A DNA stretch of 64,000 bases from Epithemia pelagica (Eukaryota > Bacillariophyta > Bacillariophyceae > Surirellales > Surirellaceae): positions 1,984,001 through 2,048,000 of the forward strand of contig OX337228.1 of assembly GCA_946965045.2 (NCBI GenBank), given 5' to 3'. Shown piece by piece: positions 20,272-31,393 of the stretch (its first letter is position 1; each line of letters begins with the position of its first letter). A model generated the notes under the pieces. It was not told the DNA's origin, made no database searches, and saw only the letters and a program-made list of their open reading frames with translations. The translations under genes were made by a program, and so were the position numbers.

Positions 20272-23200
20272 CTAGGACCGTCCCTTGTTGCTCGTGGATC
20301 CTCGACTTTTTCGTCGTTCTTGTTGTTTCCGTCGTTCTTCCAAATATTGCGACAATTTGTGTTTCATACGATCCAAGACGGCTTGATGGCGACTCAAAAT
20401 GGCAGCTTCACTCAAGTCTTCTTCTTCTTCTTCTGGATCGTCCTCGCCGTCTTCTTCTTCTTCTTCCACCAAGTCTTTTAATTGGACCTTGCGACAAAAG
20501 GGTGCAAAGATCTTACCATCAATGGGTAAGGGCGTTGATTCTCCACCATGATGACCACCATGCGAATGATGATGACTGGTGGATGCCGAAGACGATCGAG
20601 ATTTTTTGGGCAATTCCACCTTTTGAAAAATATCTGCCACATCGGACCAAGGAATTTCCACGGTACTTTGAGGAAACAAGGCTTCCTGGGAGCCATCGTC
20701 TGGGGGAGGAGAAGGAGGCGCATCTGACACTGTGTTGGTTGTTGTGGTATTGTTGTCTGTCTCGGTAGGAGTCGGTTGCGGCTTGCCTGGTTGGCCAAAT
20801 GCCTGTACTCCTGCTACCGGTTGATGTTGCTGCTTTTTGACTCGTTTGTTGGCAATCAAGGAATTTGACAATGACGATCGAGGACGATCCGACACGACAT
20901 GTTTGCCGTAGGGCAACACTTGCAAGGCTGTAGGATCCCACAACAAGGGTTCTGTGAAATGGCGTGGATGAAAGACGGTCCAGCTCGTGGCCTTGGCCGA
21001 TCCTGTACCGGGTGGGACGGGTGGCTCGACATGAACGGTTGATTTGCGCTTGACCCCCGTGGAACGAGGCGAGGTGGCGGGAGGAAACCGGGCCCGTCCA
21101 CCAACACTGCTCGTGGAGGGATGCACCACGGTACCAGGATCGGAATAGGGACCGGCTCCCAGCCAAGAGGTACCTCCCTGCAAAATGGGTTGCTTGTCTT
21201 GCAACTTTTTGAGAGATTTTTGAATCATGGCACGAGCATGTGCTCGTCGAGTCAATTCGTCCGCCGTCAAACCCAAGGACATACAGGCTGGTAACGGTTT
21301 GCAAGGATCTTCCCAATCCTGCGTTTCTTCATCGGTAAAGACATCGTAGGGAATCATGGTGGAGATACCCACTTGCTCATTCTGGACTATTTCAAACAAC
21401 TTGCCATGACCAATCGCCTCTCCGGCGCGGACCATGGCACTGGTATAGGCATGCGAAAAGGATTCCGTCATGGTGGCCTTACGAGAAATCAAATTGGCCA
21501 ACAAGGTTCGTTCTTGAGCCTTGGCTTGCAACGCTACCATGCAGGCTTCTTCTAAATATTTCAGACACTTGTCATACTTGAATAGCATGGTATCGCAAAC
21601 ATTGTCAATCGATACTTGTTTGGCCAAGGATCGACAGACGACAGCGGCAGCGTGTATATCCACACGAGAGCTCAAAATGGATATGTTTTTTTCGAGAGCG
21701 ACATGATTACCGGAACCTTGCTGTTGCTGTTTCTTGGTGGCTAGCAACTTGCGGGCGGCCGCCAATTGCGCATGCACACCATCACCGGATGGCGTAGACC
21801 GTTCCTTGGCAACCTCATGGACCAAATCTCGGGCACATATATCCACACTGGATTGGATCCACCATTTGCAGTCGGGATCGGCATCAATGCGACCACTGTT
21901 ACGAAACGCCATGCGAAAGGTTGCTTCATGATTCGCCCACAACCATACCAGAATGGACGAAGCAACAATGTCCCGATTAATTGTGGTTGCGCCACTAGTT
22001 CTCAAGCCCGGCAAATTCAAACATTCCTTGAGAGGAAGACTGATCAAGGTCTTGGATATCGGTATCGCAGCACTCACTGCCAACAGATACTCCATGGCCG
22101 CCTTTAGCTTTTCCATAGTCGTCGCACCCTCTTCCAGTAACGAATGCAACCGACCCGTTCGAATCAATGTGGCTTCCCGTTCTTCCAATTGAGCCGGCAC
22201 AACCGGTGGCACAAATTTCAATTCAACGTCAGTGGTGGTGGATGAAACCGTTGCCTTGGCCGGAGGAGGAACCTTGTCTACTGCGTTGAATGTTACGGTA
22301 GAATCATTTTGAACCCCTGGCTTTGTTTCAGGTCCGTCCAAAGTTTTGGACTCAGGGGACAGGGTCGATTTCTCCGGTTGTGTCGTCTTTTCACTGTCGT
22401 GGCTAGTTGCCAATGATTTTTTTACAGCTTGTTGTGATACCACAGAAGGTTCCTTATTTTCTGTTTTTGGGACTTCATCTTGAGTTTTCGTTTGGTCTGC
22501 GATTCTGGGCTCATTCGATTCCTTGACCATGGGCAAAACTGTCTTCTCCTCATTGCTGGTTTCGTCTGGTGATTTGGCATCCCGCGATTCGACTGGTGGT
22601 CCAAGTGGGTTCGTGGTGGGTTCTGTAGGTCTTTGAGCTTGGGAGGTTGTATTCCTAGTATTTTGCTCCATGATTTCTTGTGGCTGTCTTTCTGCTATTG
22701 TAGGAATACTGGTCGTTGTTGAGACACCTGATGTAGTTGGGGCTGAAACAAAGGAGGAATGAATGGGTTGTGTAAATTGAGTCACTGGAGTGTTTGTGGG
22801 TGCCATCATGGGAGTTTGAATGCTATAGGGAGCCAGTTGTTGCTGTTGTTGTGGTTGTTGTTGAGATGACAAGTAATAATGGGGGTTACCCAGCAAGGCC
22901 GATACGGTGGATGGTTGTGGAACGTAGGGTCGATTCGTGTTGGCGGCAAAAAAGGCGGCAGCTTGCTGTTCTTGCGAAAATCGAGCCCGAGCTTGTGCCA
23001 TGATTTGGTCTTGTCGAGCCATCCCAAAGGCCAACTGCTGTGGTAAGGGAGGCTGTACCACACCGGTATCAATCGAGCCTGGTGGAGGTTGACTAATGGG
23101 ACCACCATAGACTTGGGTCGTGGTAGACGGTGGCGGCACAAACACTTCAGAGGGTTGTGGTGGCTGTTGTTGGGGAACCTGTGATGACATGTTGTACCTA

Positions 23201-26200
23201 AATGGATGATGGGAGGTCAATTCGGCAGTGGACGACGGATGAGGATGATAATAGGCCGTACTTTGTTGCAGTTGTTGTGCCAATTGCAACGTGTGGAGAC
23301 CAGGATAGGTACTGGCGGTTGCTGGTGATGGAGTGAGATAGCCGGGAGCAGCCGCCAAGGTAAAATTCGAGGAGGGGACATTGCTGGGTATACCCAATGG
23401 TGGAGTATTGCCCTCCAAAGTCGCTGGTTGGCTAGAGGAGGGATTCGCGTTGTCATTGCCACTCACTGCACGTTGTTGTTCGGCACCACCACCTCGAATG
23501 GATTCCACCGGAACGGCAGAAACAGTGGTTGTGGTATCACTTGGTCGTCGGATTCGTTTGGCAGCAGGAGTCATGTCCGTTGTCATGTCGTCGGTATCTT
23601 GGTCCGTTGAGACAGCATTTCGTTTGCGACCACCATTAGCAGTGGTAAAGGTGTGGGTTACGCTGGGACAAGGAGAGGATAGTTCCATTCGCAATTGGTC
23701 CAAAGTCTTGGTCAATGGTGTCGTTCCAGTGGCATTATTCGTAGAGGAAGTCGTCTCGATGGGAGCCTTGGATAGTTTCTCGTCCAAGGTTTCCCCCATG
23801 TTTGTTGTGGTGGTACGGGGACCAATCAATCCAATTGAGCTCAGTACCAAAAAGGCCACCATTGGATCCATTTCCTTTGTTTCGGGATCATCTCTGGTTT
23901 CAGTACTATTGTCATTGCTTCCGCTGGTCGCGGCAGTCGAGACGGGTGGTTCTTCTGTTCCAGTAGAAGTACCAGAGGAAGTAGGATTGATCGTTGTTGT
24001 TGTTGCTGCTGATGGTGTTGTTGTTGTTGTACGAAGTTGACGCAGCAGACTTGTATAGGGTACCGATGGAGACCGTTCCTTGTCTTGTGCTTTCTCCTTG
24101 CTGCTAGTCGTTGTATTGGCCGTGTCCCATCCACCAAAGGCGGCCAGTACCCGTTCAATGGCCCTCGTAGCTCGTGGTGTGGCCGCTTGCGAGGGTGACA
24201 AGACCTCCAAGGGTGGGCGGTCCAGTCGATCCTTGGTGGTGAGAGGCAAGGGTGGAAGCGTCGCATCCTCCAACCACGAGGAGGAGGACGATGTGGAATC
24301 GAAGGTCCGTCGTCCTCCTCGTCCCAAGAATGAGTCGGGATGAGGATGTCGAAACCTCCAGGCTTGAGTCTTGTGGTGGTAACTTGTCGTGCTTCCCGGA
24401 GTGATCAGGTGACTGCCAATCCCTCGTGCCACCAAGGCAGCCGTGGCGGCCGACCAGGGTGCTTGTTGTTCTGCCGACGTCGTTGTTGTTGTTGTGGTTG
24501 TGGAGGATGCCGATGAGGTAGCCAGTTGTTCGGCTTGGGGCAACAAGTTCAACAAGGATGTCGAAGAGACAATGGCAGAGGTTCGTCCTCGAGCCACTTT
24601 GGAGGCCGTCCCACCCATTGCCGTCGTAGCAGTAGTAGTGGTGGACCGTTTGGAGGCAGTGATGGCGACCGCGGAGGTCGTTGTCGTTGTGGTTGGCACC
24701 GTGGAAGTAGTAGCAGTACTGGTGGATGGAACGAGAGCGGTGGTGGGTCCCATTGCCCCCAGCAACGGATCCTTGGCTGTGGCAGTTGCCGTGACTGTCG
24801 GGGGCGGAACGGCTGCCGTGTCCGAGGGTTGTGGTTGCTGTAAGACAGCGGCCAAGGATCCAGCCGCGGACAAGGCGGCGGCAGTGGCTGTCGCCGTGAC
24901 TGGAACTGCCGTAGCTGCGTCAGAGGTTGTGTTGGTGGATAAAAATGGCATGGCATCCGTCAAGTGTTCCGGTAGTGGTTGTTCTTGTTGTCGTTCCCGT
25001 CGCAGAGCAATAGCCTTGCGGGTTCGATCCAAAATGACATCGCCCGAAGTGGCGGCCGCATGACTAATGGCTCGATTGCGTTGTCCATTTTCCAACATGG
25101 GACCTCTTCCATTTGAATAGTGTTCCAACAACACGTCGGGAGGAAGAGTGGTGGAATCTTCGGGCAAGAGGACCAAATTCAACCCCGCCGACAAGTACAT
25201 GAGTTGTTCGGCATGATCAATCATATTGGGTGGTAATCCCAAGAGCGAGGTGGCGGCCGAGGGTGTTGTGGTGGTGGTGCCGGAGGTGGAGGGAGTGGTC
25301 GTTTTGTGAGACTGGAGTTGCACATTGAGCTGGGCCGCGTGTTTCTTTTCAACTTCTTTTTCCGCTCGGACTTGTTCCATTTCGTGTTGCAAGCGTTCCA
25401 AGGCTTGTGTAGGATTTTGTTGAATGGGTTGTAGGAGGGCAGTTAAACTGGGTGGAGGTGGGATGAGACAGACTCGGTATTTGCCATAGACGCGCTCGGT
25501 AAAGGCCTTGCGCAACAACCGCGTTTGTTCCAAGGCGGTCTGCAAGCGTTGACGTGCATCGTTCAAACACGTGTCACTGGGACAAATGTAGGGATGATAC
25601 AAATCGGTCAAACTCGTTCGTTCGTGACGAATTTGAGCCACGGCTGCTTCGTGCGCATCCGTCGCCGTTGGAGCAGTGGTTGTTGTGGTTGCTGGTGGTG
25701 CTGCCGCCGTCGCACTGGCATAAGTACTACTAGCCACGGTCAACGGTGGTGGCATGGAGGCCGCATGGACCGTGGAGGGGGTGGTGGTGCTTGCTGCAGC
25801 CGCACCTGTCGTATTCGTGACGGGTACCGTTGTTGTTGTCGTTGTCGTCGAAGGAACCACGACGACTGTACACGTCATGGTCGCTGCGGTGGACGGGACG
25901 GCCGCCGTTGGGGGATTGGGCTTGTCCTTCTTGTGGTCCGCGACAACGACTGTCGTCTTGCTGGGTTGTTCGACGACGGGTGGAGTCAAAACTGCCGTTG
26001 ATTTTGTGGTGACTGTGGAGGTGGTCGTTGGACGGACATTGGAAGTTGTTGCGTTGGAGGATGATGATGATGAAGGCGGCTTCGGCTGGATGGTTGTGGT
26101 AGGCTTTGTCGTCGCAGCAATGGCTGAATCGGCTCTTGTCGTCGTCGTTGTTGGTTGCACCTGCTGGGTGTTGTGAGCAGTGGTGCTACTAATAGGAACA

Positions 26201-26385
26201 ACAACAGCAGGGGCAGTGCTTCCAACCATGGATAAGGTGGTGGTTTTGGTCGTCGTCGTTGCAGTCGTGGTCAAAGATGGTGCTGGCCCAGTTGCAGCTG
26301 CAGGCCTTGTTGTTGTTGCCGTCGTCGTCGAATCTGTGGCTGCTGCCGTCGTTTCCGTAGGAACGACGGGTGGTGGTTCTGTCAT
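20272..26385 (-). CDS. Unrecognised very large Thr-rich protein
   Basis: An uninterrupted frame of about 2,037 residues starts at ATG 26385 (ACCATGA); the frame opens a few codons earlier only with TTG. The first ~1,300 residues are mainly Thr/Ser/Ala/Pro/Gln low-complexity sequence with short ordered islands such as ARQRLQTALEQTRLLRKAF and LGLPPNMIDHAEQLMYLSAG. A predicted helical region at about 1,420-1,700 (LHSLLEEGATTMEKLKAAME, ASSILVWLWANHEATFRMAF) looks globular. The last ~60 residues are an acidic Glu run followed by a charged coiled coil (MKHKLSQYLEERRKQQERRK). No catalytic motif is seen. The composition suggests a nuclear regulatory or scaffold protein, but this is only inference. 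The opposite strand also has long frames because of ACN/GTN repeats; these are shadows. Confidence 0.65.
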   Translation of the reverse strand: MTEPPPVVPTETTAAATDSTTTATTTRPAAATGPAPSLTTTATTTTKTTTLSMVGSTAPAVVVPISSTTAHNTQQVQPTTTTTRADSAIAATTKPTTTIQPKPPSSSSSSNATTSNVRPTTTSTVTTKSTAVLTPPVVEQPSKTTVVVADHKKDKPNPPTAAVPSTAATMTCTVVVVPSTTTTTTTVPVTNTTGAAAASTTTPSTVHAASMPPPLTVASSTYASATAAAPPATTTTTAPTATDAHEAAVAQIRHERTSLTDLYHPYICPSDTCLNDARQRLQTALEQTRLLRKAFTERVYGKYRVCLIPPPPSLTALLQPIQQNPTQALERLQHEMEQVRAEKEVEKKHAAQLNVQLQSHKTTTPSTSGTTTTTPSAATSLLGLPPNMIDHAEQLMYLSAGLNLVLLPEDSTTLPPDVLLEHYSNGRGPMLENGQRNRAISHAAATSGDVILDRTRKAIALRRERQQEQPLPEHLTDAMPFLSTNTTSDAATAVPVTATATAAALSAAGSLAAVLQQPQPSDTAAVPPPTVTATATAKDPLLGAMGPTTALVPSTSTATTSTVPTTTTTTSAVAITASKRSTTTTATTAMGGTASKVARGRTSAIVSSTSLLNLLPQAEQLATSSASSTTTTTTTTSAEQQAPWSAATAALVARGIGSHLITPGSTTSYHHKTQAWRFRHPHPDSFLGRGGRRTFDSTSSSSSWLEDATLPPLPLTTKDRLDRPPLEVLSPSQAATPRATRAIERVLAAFGGWDTANTTTSSKEKAQDKERSPSVPYTSLLRQLRTTTTTPSAATTTTINPTSSGTSTGTEEPPVSTAATSGSNDNSTETRDDPETKEMDPMVAFLVLSSIGLIGPRTTTTNMGETLDEKLSKAPIETTSSTNNATGTTPLTKTLDQLRMELSSPCPSVTHTFTTANGGRKRNAVSTDQDTDDMTTDMTPAAKRIRRPSDTTTTVSAVPVESIRGGGAEQQRAVSGNDNANPSSSQPATLEGNTPPLGIPSNVPSSNFTLAAAPGYLTPSPATASTYPGLHTLQLAQQLQQSTAYYHPHPSSTAELTSHHPFRYNMSSQVPQQQPPQPSEVFVPPPSTTTQVYGGPISQPPPGSIDTGVVQPPLPQQLAFGMARQDQIMAQARARFSQEQQAAAFFAANTNRPYVPQPSTVSALLGNPHYYLSSQQQPQQQQQLAPYSIQTPMMAPTNTPVTQFTQPIHSSFVSAPTTSGVSTTTSIPTIAERQPQEIMEQNTRNTTSQAQRPTEPTTNPLGPPVESRDAKSPDETSNEEKTVLPMVKESNEPRIADQTKTQDEVPKTENKEPSVVSQQAVKKSLATSHDSEKTTQPEKSTLSPESKTLDGPETKPGVQNDSTVTFNAVDKVPPPAKATVSSTTTDVELKFVPPVVPAQLEEREATLIRTGRLHSLLEEGATTMEKLKAAMEYLLAVSAAIPISKTLISLPLKECLNLPGLRTSGATTINRDIVASSILVWLWANHEATFRMAFRNSGRIDADPDCKWWIQSSVDICARDLVHEVAKERSTPSGDGVHAQLAAARKLLATKKQQQQGSGNHVALEKNISILSSRVDIHAAAVVCRSLAKQVSIDNVCDTMLFKYDKCLKYLEEACMVALQAKAQERTLLANLISRKATMTESFSHAYTSAMVRAGEAIGHGKLFEIVQNEQVGISTMIPYDVFTDEETQDWEDPCKPLPACMSLGLTADELTRRAHARAMIQKSLKKLQDKQPILQGGTSWLGAGPYSDPGTVVHPSTSSVGGRARFPPATSPRSTGVKRKSTVHVEPPVPPGTGSAKATSWTVFHPRHFTEPLLWDPTALQVLPYGKHVVSDRPRSSLSNSLIANKRVKKQQHQPVAGVQAFGQPGKPQPTPTETDNNTTTTNTVSDAPPSPPPDDGSQEALFPQSTVEIPWSDVADIFQKVELPKKSRSSSASTSHHHSHGGHHGGESTPLPIDGKIFAPFCRKVQLKDLVEEEEEDGEDDPEEEEEDLSEAAILSRHQAVLDRMKHKLSQYLEERRKQQERRKSRGSTSNKGRS

Positions 26386-26594
26386 GGTGAAAATTCCCAA
26401 AAACTATAGAGATAGAATAAAAGCGGAGGACGAACCCGGATTCGCGATACGAACCCGGACGACGGCCGAGCCGCGCGGGCTATGGATTGGTCGCCGAAAA
26501 AAGATCCACGGCAAACGTGGACACATCACGTGAAATCTTGTGTTGCTGTTCATGTTGTTGTCCTTTTGTTCTTTGAGCATGAATGAATGAATGA

Positions 26595-28436
26595 ATGGCA
26601 AAGACCAATCATCGACGACAAGGAGGACACCTGGGAAAGTGTTTTATTTGGAGAATTGTTGCCTGTTTTGAATTGCTTTCCTCTTCTTCTTCCAGAGCGA
26701 CAACTAGCAGCTGCAGCAGCAGGACGAGGGCCTTGTCATCCTTTCTAGCACCAGCAGTGGGTAATTCTTGGTGTCGTGGTCGTCGATTGCTCTCCAGTCA
26801 TCCTTTCTTCTTTTCTGGTTCGAGATTGGCAAGGAACTACCCCCATTCTCTTGTTGTTTTGTCGTCGTTGTCGTCGTTTTCGACCGAATCCAAATCCACC
26901 AATAACCCAAACAGTCCGAGCAACCACCACCACACTCCAACCACAACCACAACAACCATGGTAAAGAGGAACGACGAAGACAAGACCACAACCAATCATG
27001 AAGAATCGGCGGTCTCCAACAACACGAAACAACAGCAACAACAGCTACAAGATACCGCCAAGGACCAAGCATCGTCATCGTCCAATGTCAATGACATTGC
27101 CCAAGCCTTGCAACAAGTGCATTTGGAGGACGATGCGTCTCCCAAAGCCTCTTACAATAGCCAGGAGGAGGATTCCCCAGTAGTACCCAAGGCCAAGGAC
27201 CAATCCACAACCGTGCCGTCGTCGTCATCGTCATCATCGCCCCTGGTCCATTCACTCCCCAAGACAACTCCGGTACCATTATCATCTTCCCTCCAAACCT
27301 TTGCGTCGTGGATTTCTCAGGGAGACATTTCCAATGTGTTGGTCGTGACAGGAGCAGGGATTTCGGTCTCGGCGGGCATTCCCGATTTTCGAACACCAGG
27401 CACGGGTATGTGACATTACAAGAGAAGGAGAATCGACTCGAAAAAACCTTGTCTTGTGTCGGTCCAAAACTGCCAATCTGTCTCTCATTCGTGCTCCCTC
27501 TATTTGTGATTGCTTTTGGTGTCTTGTGTCTGCTTCATGATGACATTGCGCCTCTCTCCCATACATACCCACATGATGATATCCTAGGATTGTACGACAA
27601 TTTGCAAAAGTACAATTTGCCCTATCCGGAAGCCGTCTTTGATTTGGAATTCTTTACGTCCTACAATCATCAACCTTTTGTCACATTGGCGACTGAATTA
27701 TGGCCGACCGGACAAACCTTTCGGCCCACCATTACCCATTCCTTCCTCACCCTGTTGGCCCGGAAAAACAAGTTGCTTCGTGTGTACAGTCAAAACATTG
27801 ATGGATTGGAGCATTTGGGTACGTTTATATATTGGTGATTACCACGTGACTGGATACACGCGTCTTTCTTGTCAATTCTTTGCTGACGCAGCATCCTGTA
27901 TTCCTTGTGTGTCTGTGTGTTATTTCTCATATACAGCCGAACTTCCCGTGGACAAACTCGTCGAATGCCATGGCCACTTTCGTTCCGCCTCTTGTACACA
28001 ATGCGGCAAACCGGCTCCCGACATGCAAGTCATCCAGAATATAATATTGAAAAAGTCTCAAGTTCCTCGTTGTACCTATTGCAAAACGGGCAAAATCAAG
28101 CCTGACATTGTCTTTTTTGGCGAAGGATTACCCATGAGATTTCATGATTTGTTGCCGCGAGACTTGAAACAGGCCGATTGTTGTCTCGTGCTGGGCACAT
28201 CCTTGCAAGTGGCACCCGTGAGTAACATTCCCGAACAAGTACCGACTCGTTGTCGTCGCATGTTGCTCAATCGGGAATTGGTGGGACCCTTTTCTTCCCG
28301 TTCCTCCAAACGACCCCACGATTTACATCATTTGGGCGATTGCGACGATTCCATCCGATCTCTCGCCCATGCGTTGGGGTGGCGGGACGAATTGGAAGAG
28401 ATGCACCAAAAACTGGGTTCCTCCTCCCCCAAGTAG
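26595..28436 (+). CDS. Sirtuin (Sir2-family NAD-dependent deacylase)
   Basis: Three exons: 26595-27405, 27588-27818 and 27937-28436. The introns are 182 and 118 nt, with donors GTATGT and GTACGT. The product is 513 residues. The catalytic core starts at [20 protein letters not shown], continues through [11 protein letters not shown] (completed by splice 2), the catalytic His in ECHGHF, zinc-binding CTQCGKP and [18 protein letters not shown] and [15 protein letters not shown]. These match class I sirtuins of the SIRT1/2/3 and Hst2 type. The enzyme removes acyl groups from lysine using NAD. The first ~120 residues are Ser/Arg-rich with few acids, like a mitochondrial presequence. A second in-frame ATG at 26958 ([18 protein letters not shown]) would give a shorter form without it. 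Confidence 0.93.
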
Positions 28437-28731
28437 TAGGCGCCTCTCCCCTCTTGTACAATAAACGTGTCGACCACCATTTCACAACAACTACCGTTTA
28501 ATACAATGGCATTGCTGTGCAGTATTTCCTCTATATCTCATGATTGCTATAATATGTATGTATATCTTGCGTTGGTTGGTCCGCCCATGACAGTCCTCCT
28601 CAGAAAGCCGCAAACGGAACGATACGAGAAAGAAGGAAGGGACAAGGTCCTGTCCTGGAGTGCTTGTCCATATTGTGTGTGTGTACGTGTCTGTGTTTGT
28701 CCTACTTTGTAAATATACTGCCATGGACCAA

Positions 28732-29355
28732 TTACAAGTCATCTTCTTCCCCAATCAGTTGCAGATTGGAGGCCCGTGCCGACGGTGCTCGAATTAATCT
28801 AGAACTGGGTGTCCGCGCCGACAGAATTTTTCGTCGCGGTGTCATTTCCGGTTCCAAGTTGCAAAAGGCCGCCTTTTGATCCGCCAACAAATCCGAGGCC
28901 GATTCCGAGAGGGTCCCTATATCATCTCCGGCACCGCCAAAGGTATCAAAGGATGCGCACGAATCATCAAAGGCCAAGGACGATTCCGATGCACCGCCAT
29001 TCTTGTGATTGTCAAAATATTGAGCGCCAAAGGCATGGTGACCCGAGTGTACACTGTCTTGATACTTCCAACTCTTTTCTTCTTCGGCTGTCAGCAGATT
29101 CAAGTGATCTTCAATGCTAATCGTGGTTGGTTGCGTTGTGGAAGGGCTCTGCATATTGTTATTGTTGTTGCTTCCCTTGGTGGGCAATTTGCCTCTTTGT
29201 GATATTGCCAATTCATCCTTCTCGAACGACTTGTTGTTGTTGATGCTGTTATTCAGTGAGTTGACGGACGATGATCCTAAACTTAGGGACGAATGTCTGG
29301 AATCATTCTCCTGACCCGAGATTTGTTCCTTGTTGCTTTCGTCGTTGAGAGCCAT
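28732..29355 (-). CDS. Small acidic Ser/Asn-rich protein, function unknown
   Basis: Frame of 207 residues from ATG 29355 (MALNDESNKEQISGQEND). It is Ser/Asn/Gly/Asp-rich, with no signal peptide or membrane segment. The middle part has conserved-looking patches (SIEDHLNLLTAEEEKSWKYQ and FDDSCASFDTFGGAGDD), and the tail has repeated Ser-Ala-Arg patches (ILSARTPSSRLIRAPSARAS), which could be phosphorylation sites. I do not recognise a family. It is convergent with the sirtuin gene, with about 295 bases between the stops. Its coding status rests only on the open frame and its composition. Confidence 0.55.
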   Translation of the reverse strand: MALNDESNKEQISGQENDSRHSSLSLGSSSVNSLNNSINNNKSFEKDELAISQRGKLPTKGSNNNNNMQSPSTTQPTTISIEDHLNLLTAEEEKSWKYQDSVHSGHHAFGAQYFDNHKNGGASESSLAFDDSCASFDTFGGAGDDIGTLSESASDLLADQKAAFCNLEPEMTPRRKILSARTPSSRLIRAPSARASNLQLIGEEDDL

Positions 29356-29923
29356 AATGAAATAATAGTGGCACAATCACAAACGAGTTTCTTGTGGTTG
29401 GAGGCACGACAAGACGCAAGACCGAAGAGAGAAATGGAGAGATGGTTGTCGCTGCAAGAGACAAAAGGACGTCGAGAAAGCCAGTAATTTCAATGTTGCA
29501 AGAAGAGGAATACAATAGCAACCTGTTCGTTCTTTTGAAAAAGGCGGACGACGAAATGGTCACAAGACGCATCGACCCAGACTCCAAAAGACTCTCCCCC
29601 ACGAGGTGTAAAGCAAGACCAAACCTCATCCTAATAGCATATTGATGGCTGGTAGGGCATCTTTTACGGTACAGTTCCACACTATAGTGTTACCATCTCT
29701 AACGGATGATGCGGTCGTGGTGCTCCTGAATGACATATACTAAAAAAGTCGAGCCGTCGAAGAAAGCACATTGGATGGATGGTTGGGACAGTCCATATGC
29801 CCTTTCTTTATCTGGCCACGCCTTCGGTCGCTCCAGGATGGACAAATTAGGGATGAGGATACGGATATATGTGGGGTACATGTCTCCTTTAGAGGTTAGA
29901 GGTCAAACTTTTCTGCGGCGACC
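29356..29923. other. Intergenic, between divergent genes
   Basis: These 568 bases lie between two divergent genes. Frames here are short and show no motif. A missing 5' exon of the SNARE gene could be hidden here, because its N-terminus lacks the usual Syntaxin-18 start. Confidence 0.4.
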
Positions 29924-31305
29924 ATGGCTATTGGACGATCCTTCCACGGTCATACCAGTCAGGACCGAGGCGTAGAATGGAAATGGTGTTGCATGCAAGC
30001 CTTGCGATGGTATGAAATCCAGGATCCTGAAGAAACTGATTTACGACAAGACAGGAAAAAGCGTCCGCGCAAGGATGTCGTCTTGGTCAATTTAGTAGAG
30101 GGACAACGACGACTGCGGCAAACAACTCCCGTGAGTCATGAAAGCAATCAGGACTCGTCCCACCAGAGCGAAGATCCGGACATGTTTTGGAAGACGGCCA
30201 TTCAAGAAATTGAAGACAATATGAATCGAATGATTGCGTGGTTGGGAGAGAAATCTTGGACCTATTCTCTGCCACAAACTTCGGATCAAGAAGCATCTCT
30301 CATCCAATCCACCATTAGCTCCTACACTGTGACCAGCGCCAACGAACTTGAAAATCTGAGACGACACTATCAAACTACCATGATTCCGTCGGCTCCTAAA
30401 ACCAGACCATCACAGCGTCCTCGCCACGCACAACAGCAGCAGCATGACATGGCAGTAATTCAAATCTTGTCGGAGCGTCTCAAAGAACGTGTGGCGGAAC
30501 CCTTTAGCAAACTTCAGAAGCAACGCCATCGTGCTGCTGTTCAATTGTGGCAAAATCCACTGTCTTCCCGATTTGTGCCCACGCTGCGAAGCGCCCATGA
30601 CAACGATGACGACCTCGACAACAAGAGTAATGACGATGACATGGATCGAGTGCTGGGTTTGAGTAACACCAATGATGGTGCTTCCTCGACAATCGATCGA
30701 CGCTTTCTTCCCAGACGCGCCAGGCATGTCTTGAAACATGAACAAGATTTTTTAAATTCATATTCCAACCTACCACCCCGTGCCCCCATGCGACCCCAAA
30801 CGTTCTTATCGGAACGACTCAAACGACCTCGATCCTCTACGCCAACAGCTACCAAAGGTCAAGCAACGGCATCCGGAACGGACATTATTGAGGACGCAGA
30901 AAAGAAGCGCACCCGACTTTCTTTTCAACAGCAACCGCTCCCACCATCCGACACCACAGACCAGTTTCTCTTTGAGTCTGTAGTGAAGGAAGAAGAACTG
31001 CAGCAAGAAGCTGTTGTGTTACAGGCACAACAACAACGACACGAATTGGATGCCGTCCAAAACATGGAATCCACTATGGTACAAATCACGGCGCTCTTGT
31101 CGCAATTTCCGAATTGGTGAGTTCTCAACAAGAAGAGGTCTTGCAGATTCACGATGCGGTGACAACCTCCAAACAAAACATGGAACAGGGCAAGGAGCAA
31201 CTTGCTGATGCGACACAACGCACCGAGCAATCCAAACACTACATGGCGTCGGCCATTACAGCCATGGGCGTGCTACTCCTATTCTTTCATTGGATCCGTC
31301 CCTGA
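29924..31305 (+). CDS. Syntaxin-18/Ufe1-like Qa-SNARE, split by a one-base frameshift
   Basis: The first frame starts at ATG 29924 (GACCATGG) and ends at TGA 31118-31120. The second frame covers the rest to 31305. Together they read as an ER Qa-SNARE: an N-terminal helical part (AVIQILSERLKERVAEPFSK), a linker, then a SNARE motif from QQRHELDAVQNMESTMVQIT through VSSQQEEVLQIHDAVTTSKQ, and a C-terminal anchor (ASAITAMGVLLLFFHWIRP). The break is inside the SNARE motif near 31106-31112, where only CC lies between TTT and GAA, so one base is missing. No plausible intron fits. Syntaxin 18/Ufe1 mediates Golgi-to-ER vesicle fusion. Either the assembly lacks one base or this allele is broken. The N-terminal ~50 residues do not match the family and may be misassigned. 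Confidence 0.8.
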
Positions 31306-31393
31306 CCCCACAAAGCGAATGCTCTAGAAGTATTTTCCCTTATTATTTATAACTTTCAATTCGCTAGCTCTACCTTGGACTTCCTAGAACTTG

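Noticed and set aside
24443-26533. Long plus-strand frames (24443-25063, 25525-26533) opposite the Thr-rich gene
   Set aside because: They are Val/Gly/Cys-rich shadows of ACN and CCN codons on the real strand and have no start context or domains.
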